Source: Xiphydria camelus
Lineage: Eukaryota > Arthropoda > Insecta > Hymenoptera > Xiphydriidae
Direction: 5' to 3'
NCBI GenBank assembly: GCA_963678675.1
Contig: OY783197.1
Span: 4,870,400-4,934,399, forward strand
DNA: 64,000 nt
This document shows positions 31,377-41,834 of the stretch, in pieces. Under the pieces are notes generated by a model. That model did no database searches. It saw nothing but the letters and a program-made list of their open reading frames with translations, and had not been told where the DNA came from. The position numbers and the translations under genes were made by a program. How positions within the stretch are numbered: position 1 is the stretch's first letter; each line of letters starts with the position of its first letter.

Positions 31377-32700
31377 AAAAATGGGGTGACTATGTGCCAC
31401 TTTATAAGGATTTTTAAAAATATCTCCTTAGATTTATGATACAGATGGCTTAGAATTTTACCTAACACATTTACACATTTCAGCTTTCAGACCATAAGTC
31501 GAAAGAAATTATACAATGGAAAGGAGAAAAAGGAAAAATTTTTTTTATGGCACAATCTCATCTTCCCCGGGTGTGGTGACTATGGGCCACTTCTTTTCTG
31601 GCTTTACATCAGGCTTGAAATCGCCTCTAGCACATAGTCGTACATGCTACCGTTGTAACGTACACATCCACTTACCTTAACAATTTAATATTTGCAGAAA
31701 TTGTTTTTTTTTTTGTTAATTTCTGAGGAGAGGTAATGTGGAAATAGAAACTGCTTCAATTGTAGATAATTTTTAATAAAAAACAAGCTTGAAATATGCA
31801 AATATAAACTGTGAGAAAGTCAAAACGAAATCTTAAATTGAAAATACAAAAATTCAAGATTTTAATCCTGCATAGAATAAGTTGTTGGCAATCTTCTTTG
31901 GTGTCTGTGGATTGATATTTTAATTTGGTTTTGCCGTTACCAAACAGCATCAGGTGGATCAGGCCACATGCCCAGTACTTTCCCTTTTTGGTCATTGCTG
32001 ACACTAAGACCTCCACACTGTCGTCGATGTTTGAGAGCAGTCGTCCTGGATACAATTTTCTATTATATTGAACGACAACATAGACTTGTTCTGGCTCGAC
32101 CTAGGCTGCTACACGTTCTTGGTCGTGGGTTTCAGATGTTTCGTCGTCTCTCTGTGTTTGTCCTACTTGAATTGAACGCTCATAACTCGTCCCAGGGCGT
32201 TGAACATTAGCATCATCGTCAGAATTTTGCGAGTTGTCAATATTGCCTTGCATGACGGAACAGATAGTTCTTCAACATTCCTTTGGCGATACGTAGTCAC
32301 CACCCAAAGTGTATTTTTCGAGAATATCATTTCATAAATCGTAAGCAAACAAATATTGAGATACGCCGAATGGTATATTTGCCCTTCATTAACATAGGAA
32401 TTGAACTATCAACTTACCTTATTGGGAATACAGTTGCACGTATTAGTATTGGGAGAGATTTCCTATAACTTGCAAATAATCACAAAAATTTGAGTCTTGC
32501 TAAACTATTTTTAAACCGCAGCCGGTAACACTCATAGGTATTTACATCAACTGATTTAAGTTTGCTAGGTATCTGCGACCTGGTGGAATTTGGCTGTGCT
32601 CGCTAGTTCATTCTCGCGGAGTATAGATAGCGATTGCATCCACAAAACACGTTTGGCACATATTCACCACCTAGGCACAAAGTCACCCCATTTTACGGTA
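31377..32700 (-). mobile_element. DNA transposon relic with GGGGTGACTNTGTGCC TIRs
   Basis: Left terminus CGAAAAATGGGGTGACTATG (31377). The right terminus, read on the minus strand from about 32700, is CCGTAAAATGGGGTGACTTT. Extra subterminal copies of the motif (GTGACTATGGGCCACTT at about 31574, and an inverted copy ACCCCACTTTACGG at 31324) suggest repeated transposase-binding sites. A protein fragment lies inside on the minus strand. The superfamily is not certain. Confidence 0.6.
31820..32110 (-). pseudogene. C-terminal fragment of a transposon-encoded protein
   Basis: Minus-strand frame with YPGRLLSNIDDSVEVLVSAM then TKKGKYWA; after a one-base frameshift the next frame continues WPDPPDAVW and then stops. 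The order Y-x-PG ... V-V-x-x-M ... W-x-WP-x-P-x-D is a C-terminal module seen at the end of several transposon-derived insect proteins. No catalytic part is present. Remaining parts of the gene were not found upstream, apart from a weak frame at 32348-32163. Confidence 0.5.
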
Positions 32701-32767
32701 CCAGATCCTGTGATTAAACTTTTCTTAGTTTTACTGCTTTCTATTCTATTTGTCGATAATAAAATGG

Positions 32768-32956
32768 TCATCTTTTTTTTTTTAAATGCGCTACTGGTGT
32801 TTCCATTTCTTTCGAGATGGCCGACCATGCATCTTCGCGTATGTTAATATTTCTGTAATTATGCATTCTACTATTCCATAATATGCGGTGAGCCTCATAC
32901 AATTGTATTAACTTCACGCAATTTTCATTGCTGAACTCCGGGAACGCTTGAGTCAA
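32768..32956 (-). pseudogene. MADF (Myb/SANT-like) domain fragment
   Basis: 62 residues from an ATG at 32956. The pattern LIQLYEAHRILWNSRMHNYR followed by NINIREDAWSAISKEM fits helices 1 and 2 of a MADF domain (L-I-x-L-V/Y-x-x-H-x-x-LW-x-x-x-x-x-x-Y-x-x-x-x-x-x-x-x-AW-x-x-I). The frame stops in the lysine run where helix 3 should begin, so the last third of the roughly 85-residue domain is missing. MADF proteins bind DNA; some are encoded by transposons and some are host regulators. It sits between a transposon end and the polymerase relic, so a transposon origin is more likely. Confidence 0.65.
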
Positions 32957-33149
32957 TTTTCCCCGTTCAAATCAGGCGTACACTTCCCTTTGACGTGCGC
33001 CGAAATACCGACTGGCCGCGGGTCGTCGCGAGTCAGGCTCGCGCGACACGCGTGTTCAAAAATGTACGCGTGGATACAGGTACGGACCTCGCCTTCCAGT
33101 GTACGCGTAGTCGTATACACGTGCACTGGAACGTGCAGTGCGTACAAGG

Positions 33150-35592
33150 CTTAATCCCCCATGTACTCGTTGTTGGCTCGTGCGTAGCGGTTGCAGCATT
33201 GACTCCACCTCTGATACCCCGCTCAACGAACATCAGCATGTTGATGTCGGTGAGCAGTTGCAGCTCAATCCTGGTGTACTTGAGCATGGCGTCCCACGCG
33301 AGGCCGGGTGTGGTGTAGTAGTAGGCTGGCTCCAGACCGTACGCGTCGAGACAGTTGTTACGAAAGTTCTCGAACACGTCTGCCAGCAGAAGCACGTCGG
33401 TTTTCAAGTAGAGGTTCGCGTACTCGCCCAGAGTGTCGATGTTGAATTCCCCCTAGACCCTCTGGACGTGCTCGTAGTCCTCATTGGTGAGTTGCTACCG
33501 TTGAGATTGCTGTAAAATTGTTGCTTGTGTGGTTGGCAACTCTGTAGCGTCCAGCTTGTTCCACGCGTTGAGGAACTCGTAGGGGAAGACCCCTTTTCTC
33601 CTCAGCAAATCAAACTGCTCGGCTCGGATTAGCAGGAACTCGTTTTTGGTCATCTTCGGCTACGCGAGGTAAGATGCCAACTTTTCCAGCGATGATGCCA
33701 TGAAGCGGAAGGAGTTGATGAATCGAAAGGCGATGTCACTGCCCTTCAGATGCTTGGTGAAAGGCACGTATTGCTCCATGTTCAGTGGCAAGAGGTCGAT
33801 CCGGCAATCGAAGCAAGTGGAAATTTCCTTGATGATCAGATGGCTGTCATAGCCCCTGAGATTGTGGAAGACGACGGGAATGGTGCGCGAACCTGGTAAT
33901 TCATGTTATATTCCTCGTACGCTGCGCCTCTGCATCGGCCGTTGAGATAGCAGTGGTCCCATACTCTTTTTGTATCCAGAGGCTTCTGACAAATGTGACA
34001 GTCCACGAAGGCGCGGAAAGCCCTCTCATGTTCCATCGGGAGCGAGTACATGGGTACGGGATGCTCGAAAACTCCTTCAACCTGCTCGGCTAGCTCAGAA
34101 AGTTCGCGCGCAAACCATTCGGCAGAAAACAGGTTTCGAGCCCCGAAAGCTGTTGTAACGGGACATCGTATCGTCGTAGCTGCATTTCATGCAGTATCCC
34201 ATGCTGAAGAGCTCATGCACTTGGCACACTTTCGTCTTGCTCATCTGCTGCTGATCGACGTTCTTCAGTAGGCACTCAAAGTCGGCATAGACGACGAACG
34301 ACACCTTTTCATTGTAGTTGAAATTCTTGAACTTCAACTTGCTGTACATCGGCGTGGGTAACTCGACCTTGCATCGATTGATCAGGCCACAGTCGACTTC
34401 GTGGACACCCAAATCTTCGAGGCTTCTGAAGTAATGGAGGCCGCGATCGTAGATGTACAATATTTTCTTCCATTTCTTCTTGAAAGCTGTGTGCTAACTA
34501 GTTGAGAAAGGTCCTTGATCCAGATATAGTGCCAGATGATGGGTGTTTCATTGTCCTCGTTCTCTTCCTCCTCCTTATCAGACTCCTCACTAAAATATAG
34601 TGATTTTGGATCCTGAGCAGGTTTATATGCTTGCCCTTTTTGAGTAAGGTAACGTGGATGGGGGCGACCAAAAATACGTTGATCGCGATCTTGTTATGCA
34701 TTTCAGACTTTGGAATCTGTCTCGGCATCACTGGAAAGTCTATTCTCACAAAGTTCAATTCGTTCTCGTGTGACCTGTACTTTGACACACGGTTGGAATT
34801 ACGAACAACGGGATGCAGTGCAGACAGGAGTGCCCACTTGAAACACTGGTTGTCAGTGTTCTGCACGTTGACATATGCTTCCTTCTTCCTGATAAACTCT
34901 GGAAGTTCTAGGTAGGAGCTACCCCTCATAGGGTTGTATCAGTTAACGTTGATGGTCAAATTAATCACGATTCGCACCGTCCACCCAGAGTCTCGCTCTT
35001 GGAATTCGTCCATTTGTCGGAGAATGGGGTTTCGCACATTCTGGGTGAACCACTGCTGCAAATTGGTAGTCCGCATGATCGGCGCGTTCCTCGTGGCGAA
35101 GGTCTTCAGTTCATCATTCTGGACGATGCTGTATTCGTCCTACAATACAGCATTCACCTTCAAGGCGTTCTTCCTCTTCAGCGCGTTCTTGATGCGCGGT
35201 GTGAAGAGAGCTTGCGCGTCTTGTAGGAAGGCTGTGGGGTCCAGGTTTTGCAAGTTGACGATTACTCCGGTGCGGATTCGTCCGTCGAACGCCGACTGAA
35301 GATCTTCCCATGAGACGCATCTCTGTTCGCGTTCATCCAGGCGTCCGCCTCTCACGGGTAAGCTCTTGAGTTTTCGGTTGTAACTCTTCACCTGTCGAAT
35401 GGCGGCCAGGTACCGTTGTTTGTCGGACACTGACGTTCCCTCTCGGCACATCAATCGACCGAGTAATCGCAAATTCTCGGTCCCACTTCAGATCCATTGC
35501 GTGATCTCGGTGGGATCAACCCTTTTTCGATCGATGAGCTCGACAGCCTGTTGATGGATGTTCACGATATTCTTGCACTGATTAGAAAACAT
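33150..35592 (-). pseudogene. Protein-primed B-family DNA polymerase relic (Maverick/Polinton type)
   Basis: The frame begins with an ATG at 35592 and runs on the minus strand to about 34560 in one frame. It is broken by TGA at about 35486, TAG at about 35143 and TGA at about 34939. After that several frameshifts are needed. Recognisable order: an N-terminal region (CVSWEDLQSAFDGRIRTGV), NTDNQCFKWALLSALHP, the exonuclease I motif VVYADFECLL (about 34267-34296), NLRGYDS-type sequence (about 33860), and exonuclease III context [17 protein letters not shown] with [15 protein letters not shown] (33400-33280), then GIRGGVNAA. The fingers/palm with the polymerase aspartates are absent: similarity stops near 33150. 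The viral-like element would replicate its own DNA. About two thirds of the gene remain, with no capsid, integrase or ATPase gene nearby. Confidence 0.85.
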
Positions 35593-35639
35593 GTCGTTTT
35601 TCTTTTGAGAGCAGGATGTGACTGATGGCATGTGCGCGG

Positions 35640-36370
35640 TGACGCGTGGTATTTAAGCAAAGATGTTGTGGAGGGAGGGGGAGAACACGATTCCCTGAAA
35701 TCTCAGTGACGTCATCATCATGCTTACTGTGTAGAGAGATTGCCTGGAGCAAGTCCAAGCCTGCAGGCGCATGTTAGCGAAATTTTATAGTAAGTTGCTC
35801 GGAGCTGACGTCATCATGTCTCAAGGACTCCGGGAATCGGATGTGCGCAGTAGCGTTGAAATTTTATAGCAAGATAATGCACGCGCAAGTCGAAGCCTGC
35901 ATGGGGAGTGAGGGAGGTCAGGGAGTGGGGGTTTGCTGTCACGTCATCATGTCTCAACGCCTCCGGGAATCGCATGTGCGCGGTAGCGTTGAAATTTGAT
36001 AGCAAGATAATGCACGCGCAAGTCGGAACCTGCAATCAGGGAGTGGGAGAATGGCAGAGGTCATCAAGATGGCACTGCGGGCGAAGTCGGTGTGCGGGGG
36101 TCCACGAGATGGCGCCAGAGTAAGGTCGGGGAGTGGAGGTTCGACCAATGGCGGAGCTCGACTAACATTCAAAATGGTAGCCGCCGACGGTGGCGACACC
36201 TGGCATTGACCTTGACCAATGGTGGGGTCGGGGAGTGAGTGTTCGACCAATGGCAGAGCTCTGTAGTGCGAATTCAAATCCCCCACCATGGCGCATGCGC
36301 GCTTCGGCAAAATTCAAATTTCCGCCATTTGTGGTCACGTGGGTGAGCTCGACCTCTCTTAGCTTACCTA
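35640..36370. repeat. Tandem repeat beside the polymerase relic, unit about 130 bp
   Basis: GACGTCATCATGTCTCAAGG at 35809 and ACGTCATCATGTCTCAACGC at 35940 begin two close units that also share GATAATGCACGCGCAAGTCG. A third diverged partial unit lies at 35710-35800. The distal part (36080-36360) has a looser repeat of GACCAATGGCRGAGCTC (about 36139 and 36244). It is GC-richer than the flanks. It may be terminal or subterminal DNA of the same Maverick-like element. Confidence 0.75.
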
Positions 36371-37039
36371 CTTATATTTTTTTCAACATATCAAGTAAAT
36401 CGCAATTTACAACGAAACATCGTTTTATGTTGAGAAGAAAAAATCTTCATTTATTCTAATGAATATAGTTTTCAAACCAAATGACAAATTGTATTCTTTC
36501 AAGATTCAAATTTTGAATGAAATAAAGAGATATTTATTTCAAACAACTCATTATTTATTTCGTTCTAAATAAATTTATTTGTAACAAGAACCAAATTTAG
36601 TAAAAGAATTGGCTATGAATACAACACTATAATGTATATTCATTTTATTTGATGAATCGCTGTATTTAATATACAGAGGGTGACATTTTGAAAACTTGCC
36701 ACCCCAATATCTCAGAAAGTTACAGAGATTTTCTAAAATACAAAAATACGGTTTCGGCAGTGGAGAGGGGGAACCAAAATGACATAATCGGAGACGCACC
36801 CACTCCAACCCCCTTAGGGGTAGCCCCCCAACTTTGTAATCTTAAATAGCAACCCCCCATGTGTGATACAGCGTAGGAAAGCTCTTTAAAAATGCTTTAC
36901 AGCAACACCAAATTTTGGTACCTTTCAATGAGTAGTTTTCGCGCAAATCGAGAAAGAAACTGCCAGAAGTAAGTTTTGTCAATTTATTTATTAAGGTCAA
37001 TTATGTGACAATAAATTTTCGAAGTGATTTCCATCACCT

Positions 37040-37168
37040 GATCTTACTCCCTGCGATTTCTTCTTATGGGGACATCTGAAATCTGTTGTTTTTCAAACTC
37101 AACCAGCAAGCATTAACCAACTGAAACAGAGAATTATGCAAGAATGTCGCAAAATTTCAAAAACATTT
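37040..37168 (+). pseudogene. Transposase C-terminal stub, plus-strand arm
   Basis: The frame reads DLTPCDFFLWGHLKSVVFQT followed by QPASINQLKQRIMQECRKI. This is the conserved segment after the last catalytic acidic residue position in Tc1/mariner-type transposases (SPDLTP-C-D-x-FLWG). Only about 43 residues remain. The stub is part of the foldback DNA and not a gene of its own. Confidence 0.8.
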
Positions 37169-37427
37169 GAAAAAGTCCAAAAAATCAATGGAAATCGTTT
37201 CGAAAATTTATTGTCACGTAATTGACCTTTAATAAATAAATTGACAACTTACTTCTAGCAGCTTCTTTCTCGATTTGCGCAAAAATTACACATCGAAAGG
37301 AGTTTTTGCGCAAATCGAGAAAGAAACTGCTAGAAGTAAGTTGTCAATTTATTTATTAAAGGTCAATTACGTTACAATAAATTTTCGAAATGATTTCCAT
37401 TGATTTTTCGGACTTTTTCAAATGTTG

Positions 37428-37553
37428 TTCTTAAAATTTTGCGATATTCTTGCATAATTCTCTGTTTTAGTTGGTTAATGCTTGCTGGTTGAGTTTGAAA
37501 AACAACAGATTTTTCAGATGTCCCTATAAGAAGAAATCGCAGGGAGTAAGGTC
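37428..37553 (-). pseudogene. Transposase C-terminal stub, minus-strand arm
   Basis: The same segment as in 37040-37168, on the opposite strand: DLTPCDFFL, then a stop (TAG) at the tryptophan codon and small indels. It is the second arm of the inverted duplication and slightly more decayed than the first. Confidence 0.75.
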
Positions 37554-38197
37554 AGATAATGGAAATCACTTCAAAATTTATTGTAACATAATTGACCTTT
37601 AATAAATAAATTGACAAAACTTACTTCCAGCAGTCTCTCTCGATTTGCGCGAAAACTACTCATCGAAAGGTACCAAAATTTGGTGTTGTTGTAAAGCATT
37701 TTTAAAGAGCTTTCCAATGCTGTATCACACGTGGGGGGTTGCTATTTAAGATTACAAAGTTGGGGGGCTACCCCTAAGGGGGTTGGAGGGGGTGCGTCTC
37801 CGATTATGTCATTTTGGTTCCCCCTCTCCACTGCCGAAAACGTATTTTTTTTTAGAAAATCTCTGTAACTTTCTAAGATATTGGGGTGGCAAGTTTTCAA
37901 AATGTCACTCTGTATATCAATTCAATATACGATTAAAGTACAAATTTGATGTCAAGTAAAGTACGTTAATTGTTTCAACCACATGTCTTGTTTAGAATGG
38001 ATGAAATTTAGTGCTATTAGATAAATATTTAAATGTTTGAAGTAAATGTAATTCAAACGTATATTTCATTTTAAGAATTCGAATATTTCATTAATTTAAT
38101 TGATCTTCAATTGATACAAATAAAGAATATTTAACCCAAAAGAACTATATTCAAATAAATAGATTTATTTCATTCAATCATTTTTTTCTCTCAGTGT

Positions 38198-38640
38198 AAC
38201 AATTGCATGATCTCCTTTATTGAAAACACTATAGTTCGTCAGTGAAATCATTTTTATTTGGAAATGAGAATGGATCGAAATTTTCACTAACGCCGCACGA
38301 TCTTCGTTATCCAGATAGATTTTGCATTTAAGAGCGCCAAAAAAACAGTTTATTTGTAGTTATAAATATTTCTTGGAATATGGCCAAATAAACGTTTTAT
38401 TGGATTAATAAAATATTCGTTAACTATTACGATATTTATTTGACACAGTTAAATCTTTCGAGGCAACCATTTTAATGATTAACATATATTTTCTTGTCCT
38501 AACGAAATATTTATTTCGTCGTATTTCAAATTACATTTATTAACTATTAATAAATTATTTTCTCGATAAGTGTATGTGAAACGTGGCGGCTTCACCAACT
38601 AAGACAGGGTCCTTAACCCTTTACTTTACTCAGTTACATA
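38198..38640 (+). repeat. Old dispersed repeat C, second segment
   Basis: AACACTATAGTTCGTCAGTG (38225) and GAGAATGGATCGAAATT match 42187-42240. GGTGGTTTCAC-like sequence before GGGTCCTTA (38576-38616) matches 42305-42333. It is interrupted by a family B element at 38338-38571. Confidence 0.65.
38338..38571. mobile_element. Miniature element family B, copy 1
   Basis: AAAAAACAGTTTATTTGTAG at the left, then the block TTAACTATTACGATATTTAT, and the right end TCTCGATAAGTGTA. The same blocks occur in the same order at 42902-43159 and inverted at 42507-42766. The absence of this block from 42240-42333 shows it is an insertion into repeat C. Confidence 0.75.
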
Positions 38641-39222
38641 CCTTTGATTACTGATCGTACTTCTCTTACTCATGGTACTCTCAGAGGATTCTGATCCTAG
38701 AGTCATTAAATGATCTGTCTGTCTATCTGTCTATATCTTTCTCGTTCGCGAGCTAAGCCGTCCTTTTACGGCCACCTCTCTCGTTTTCGTTCTCGACCCT
38801 CTATTTCCGCTTCGCGCGCGTCTTCGTAGACTGGCAGTTGTAGCAAAGATGAGGCCAAATTGTATACGCGTGAGTTAGGTTGCACGTGACTCCTCGAGAG
38901 AGTGCGGACGAAAAGTCTCTCGTTAATGGTATACACCCGAAGGATGCGCGGGGAACGCGTGAAGCAAAAACACGAATAGGACTAGAACTCGGAGCGCGGT
39001 TAGTATCGCCGCGGGACGTCTCCGTCTGGTGGCTGAGCCAAGGAGATGAGAGACCTGTTGATTTTCCTCAGTTACTGAAGGTCCCGCGCATCGAAGCACA
39101 GGGATTCTCAGCCGACGCGATGTGCCTATATCTATATACATATAGCGCTCTATAGCGCGACTCGTGAGTGATGGGATGAGAAAAGAAACGCGGATGAAGA
39201 ATTGTTACAGTCCGCACGCTTT
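38641..39222. other. CpG-rich block
   Basis: Moderately CpG-rich from about 38745 to 39220, with a TCTGTCTATCTGTC tract at 38718. The plus-strand frame 38880-39155 (91 aa) and the minus-strand frame 39141-38923 overlap and neither shows a domain. Confidence 0.5.
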
Positions 39223-39553
39223 CCCGAGTAAAAAAATTAATGCTAATTTAATTAAAATGTGATCAAAAGTAAATCATTCTCATTGTGTTCCAAAACTGAT
39301 CAGGAGTAAAGAATATTAAGATCTTAATGTCGTCCATTTTTTATTTAATTTGTATCTATTTTGCAACACATTTTGATCTACTTTAAATTTGAAAACGATA
39401 AAATCTATAGATACCTACCCTTTTTCGATCATTTTGAGATTCATTTTTTCATCACATTTTAATTCAATATTGATCTCAAATGTATTTTGATCCTCTTAAG
39501 ATCTATTTGTCATCAATTTTTGATCAAATTGGCATTCAATATTTTTACTCGGG
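39223..39553. mobile_element. Miniature element family G, single copy
   Basis: TIR CCCGAGTAAAAA at 39223 and TTTTTACTCGGG ending at 39553. The interior is full of TGATCAAA/TTTGATC motifs and matches the units of the array at 48490-49830 (GATCTTAATGTCGTCCATTT with GATCTCAATGTGGTCTATTT). No coding. Confidence 0.75.
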
Positions 39554-40400
39554 TAGATCGTCTCATCTCCGTATCATCGACGGTACGTATTACTCTACAT
39601 GAAGGAATTGCCGATACTTCGCCGACAACATAATCGCGCCGATACTGGCCCAATTACGAGTATACTAGCTAACACTAAAATTTCATAATTTGCTCGTTGT
39701 AATTTCATCAGTGGTTCAGTATCAATTCAGTGCAATTTCATCAGCATCAGCACATTTGTTTTGCTAATATCGGCAAACTATACTAGCTCGACACTGACGC
39801 AACATTTGGACCAATCCCAGGCCGACGCTACTGTCGAACGTCGGCAAAACAATTAGGTCAATACCAGAGAAACAATTGAGCCAATATTATACTGATATTG
39901 CTACCAAACATCGGCAGTTTCTTGGTACAGCAATCAGCTCGATACTGGTAAAACAAGTGGACCAATGTTGGAACAACATTATTACTGAGCATCAGCGAAA
40001 TAATTAAGCTAATACCGAAAAAATAAATAAGCCAATATTATATCGATATCACTGAAAAGCATCGGCGGTTTCTTGTTATTTAAAGCAATTGGTAGTTAAT
40101 GTCGGGCCAATATTAGTAGTGAATACCTATTGGTCAATATGTATAGTTAATGTTAGCAGACATTGACAGTAAAAGTCAAGTTAACAGTTAAATATCGGGC
40201 CAATATTGGCGATTAAAAACGCTCCAATGTCGGCAACGAACCTCGGTCCAAGTAGTAGTGCCTGTATCGGTCTGATCTGATCGTTAGGTAAATAATTAGG
40301 TAGGTAATTAGGCCAGTACTGGCTAATACCGCGTCGAACCAGTATCTAGTATTGTTTGCCAATACTCGTCCAATGCTGGTCCCACCATTAATTCCTATAT
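39554..40400. repeat. Diverged repeats rich in CCAATATT and CATCGGC
   Basis: GCCAATATTATACTGATATT (39872) and GCCAATATTATATCGATATC (40030) lie about 157 bp apart, each followed by CATCGGC(A/G)GTTTCTTG. Many other copies of GACCAAT/GGCCAATATT occur. The style resembles the ends of family E, so this may be a relative of it. Edges not clear. Confidence 0.5.
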
Positions 40401-41834
40401 GGGTTTCTCCCGAGGGGAGGAGCGACAAATGACGCATGTCGCTTCTCGAGAATCCAAAACGCGCAGCGCCCAGGAAAACGACGCATAGAAACGCGGTCCG
40501 AAGAGAATCGGGAAGCTGCGCAACTCCGCGCCTTCCACAGCGCGGTCGTTAGCGCGGGTCTCGTCTCGTCGTCGTTCCACGAATTCTCCGAAGAAAAGGA
40601 TAGAGGACCACGCCCTCCTCGGTCCAATTCCGGCCTCGCGATGCCTTCCATAAAGCAACAGCGGCTCGGCTGTAGTCCGCGGTGGGCGGTAGTAAATCAC
40701 CCCGGAAGATTTTTCAAAAAAAACCGAAGGATTTCGATTCCGAGTCACTGCCGTTGCGCGCTACGTTATTTCCGAAGGAACGATCGCGCACCTGGCTCGA
40801 TCGAGAGGTGCGCGTGCGCGTCGTACAAGTGCACGCGAGTCGTCGGATTAAATGAAATACGGGGTATACGTCCTGATATACCTCCACTACCCTCCTTCCG
40901 ACGCACCCTAATATTGCGCGCGCGGTAAACTCGCCCAACGACCGATACATCCATCGACGCCCCGGCCGTCGGAACGCGTCGTTGCTGTTGAATTTCCCCA
41001 GCTTCCAGAGGGGGTCGTCGCAATTTGGCCACGCGAGCAAAGTGCGTCGCGGCGACGGGTGAAACTCGAGGGGGAGAAGCGGGAAGCCGAAAATCGATGA
41101 CGTATGGGGGACCGTGCATTGTCCGAAACGTCGGGGTGAGATGGGATGCAGAGGGGTTGGGAGAGCAGGTGCCTCGGGGAGCATGGGAACGTCGCGCACA
41201 GACGCGCGATCGTCCCGAAAACGCGCAGGTAGGCGCGCGCGGGCGCTCGAGACAGTCCGTCGACATTTTTCTCGCGTTCGAAACGCGAGGAGGGTGAGGA
41301 GGAACGAGTTTTTAGGCTCCAATCTTTCGCTTTCCCCCCGTCGACCCCCGAGAGGATTTTTCTTCGCGATCTTTCGAGGGGAACCCCCTCCCCCGATGAA
41401 ATCGGAAGACATCCCGAGCGTGTGTGCGTGCGCCGCAGCGCGCTTTCGTATGGAAATGAACGCGAGGGAGTGGAGAAAGACCCGCGCGTTCGACGATCAC
41501 GACCCCTGCGCAGGGAATACACATGCGTATATGTAATATATACCGAGATCGTCCGCCGCGCGGGATTACGCGGATAGGAGGGGAGCGCGCGCGCTCACTC
41601 CCTGGCATTTGTGCGGGAGGAACGTATATAGCCGGTTGGTTTTCGGGGGGTAGGTATCGCGTTCGTACACGCGTGTACAGAGTTTACGGTCGTGTGGCCT
41701 ACATTATATGCGGGCACAAAGGAAGAGACCGCGTCGTTTTCCACGACGCGAGACGATTATGCGGTGTGCCTGAGAATCGTTTCCCTCTTCCGTTATTATC
41801 ATGGCCGGTGGACCCAGTCAGATGTTCCCAATCC
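40401..41834. other. CpG-rich block, about 1.4 kb
   Basis: The longest CpG-rich stretch. Overlapping long frames exist on both strands (for instance 41412-40714 minus, 232 aa; 41114-41536 plus, 140 aa), but they overlap in several frames at once and show arginine-rich, CpG-driven composition without domains. It may be conserved host sequence (regulatory or UTR), but that cannot be read from one genome. Confidence 0.55.

Larger units (their letters stand above)
36672..37914. mobile_element. Palindromic Tc1/mariner-type foldback element, long copy
   Basis: TIRs begin TACAGAGGGTGACATTTTGA and (minus strand from 37914) TACAGAGTGACATTTTGAAA, continuing for about 300 bp through CCACCCCAATATCT and GCAAATCGAGAAAGAAACTG. 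TA flanks both ends. Inside, a plus-strand and a minus-strand copy of the same transposase C-terminal stub face each other around a centre at about 37290. So the whole is a nested inverted duplication of one element's 3' half. A shorter relative lies at 58691-59570. Confidence 0.85.
36424..38197. mobile_element. AT-rich miniature element, split by a nested foldback
   Basis: Left part (36424-36670) starts GTTGAGAAGAAAAAATCTTC. Right part (37917-38197) ends TTTTTTTCTCTCAGTGTA. Read inverted, the two ends share TGAGA(G)AAAAAAT and ATTTATTTCA-rich sequence. The middle 36672-37914 is a separate, TA-flanked element. The host copy was therefore present first. Confidence 0.6.

Noticed and set aside
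40714..41412. A 232-residue minus-strand open frame in a CpG-rich block
   Set aside because: Three or more frames on both strands are open at the same place, the residues are dominated by Arg, Ser and Pro, and no domain or start context stands out. Low stop density in CpG-rich DNA explains it.
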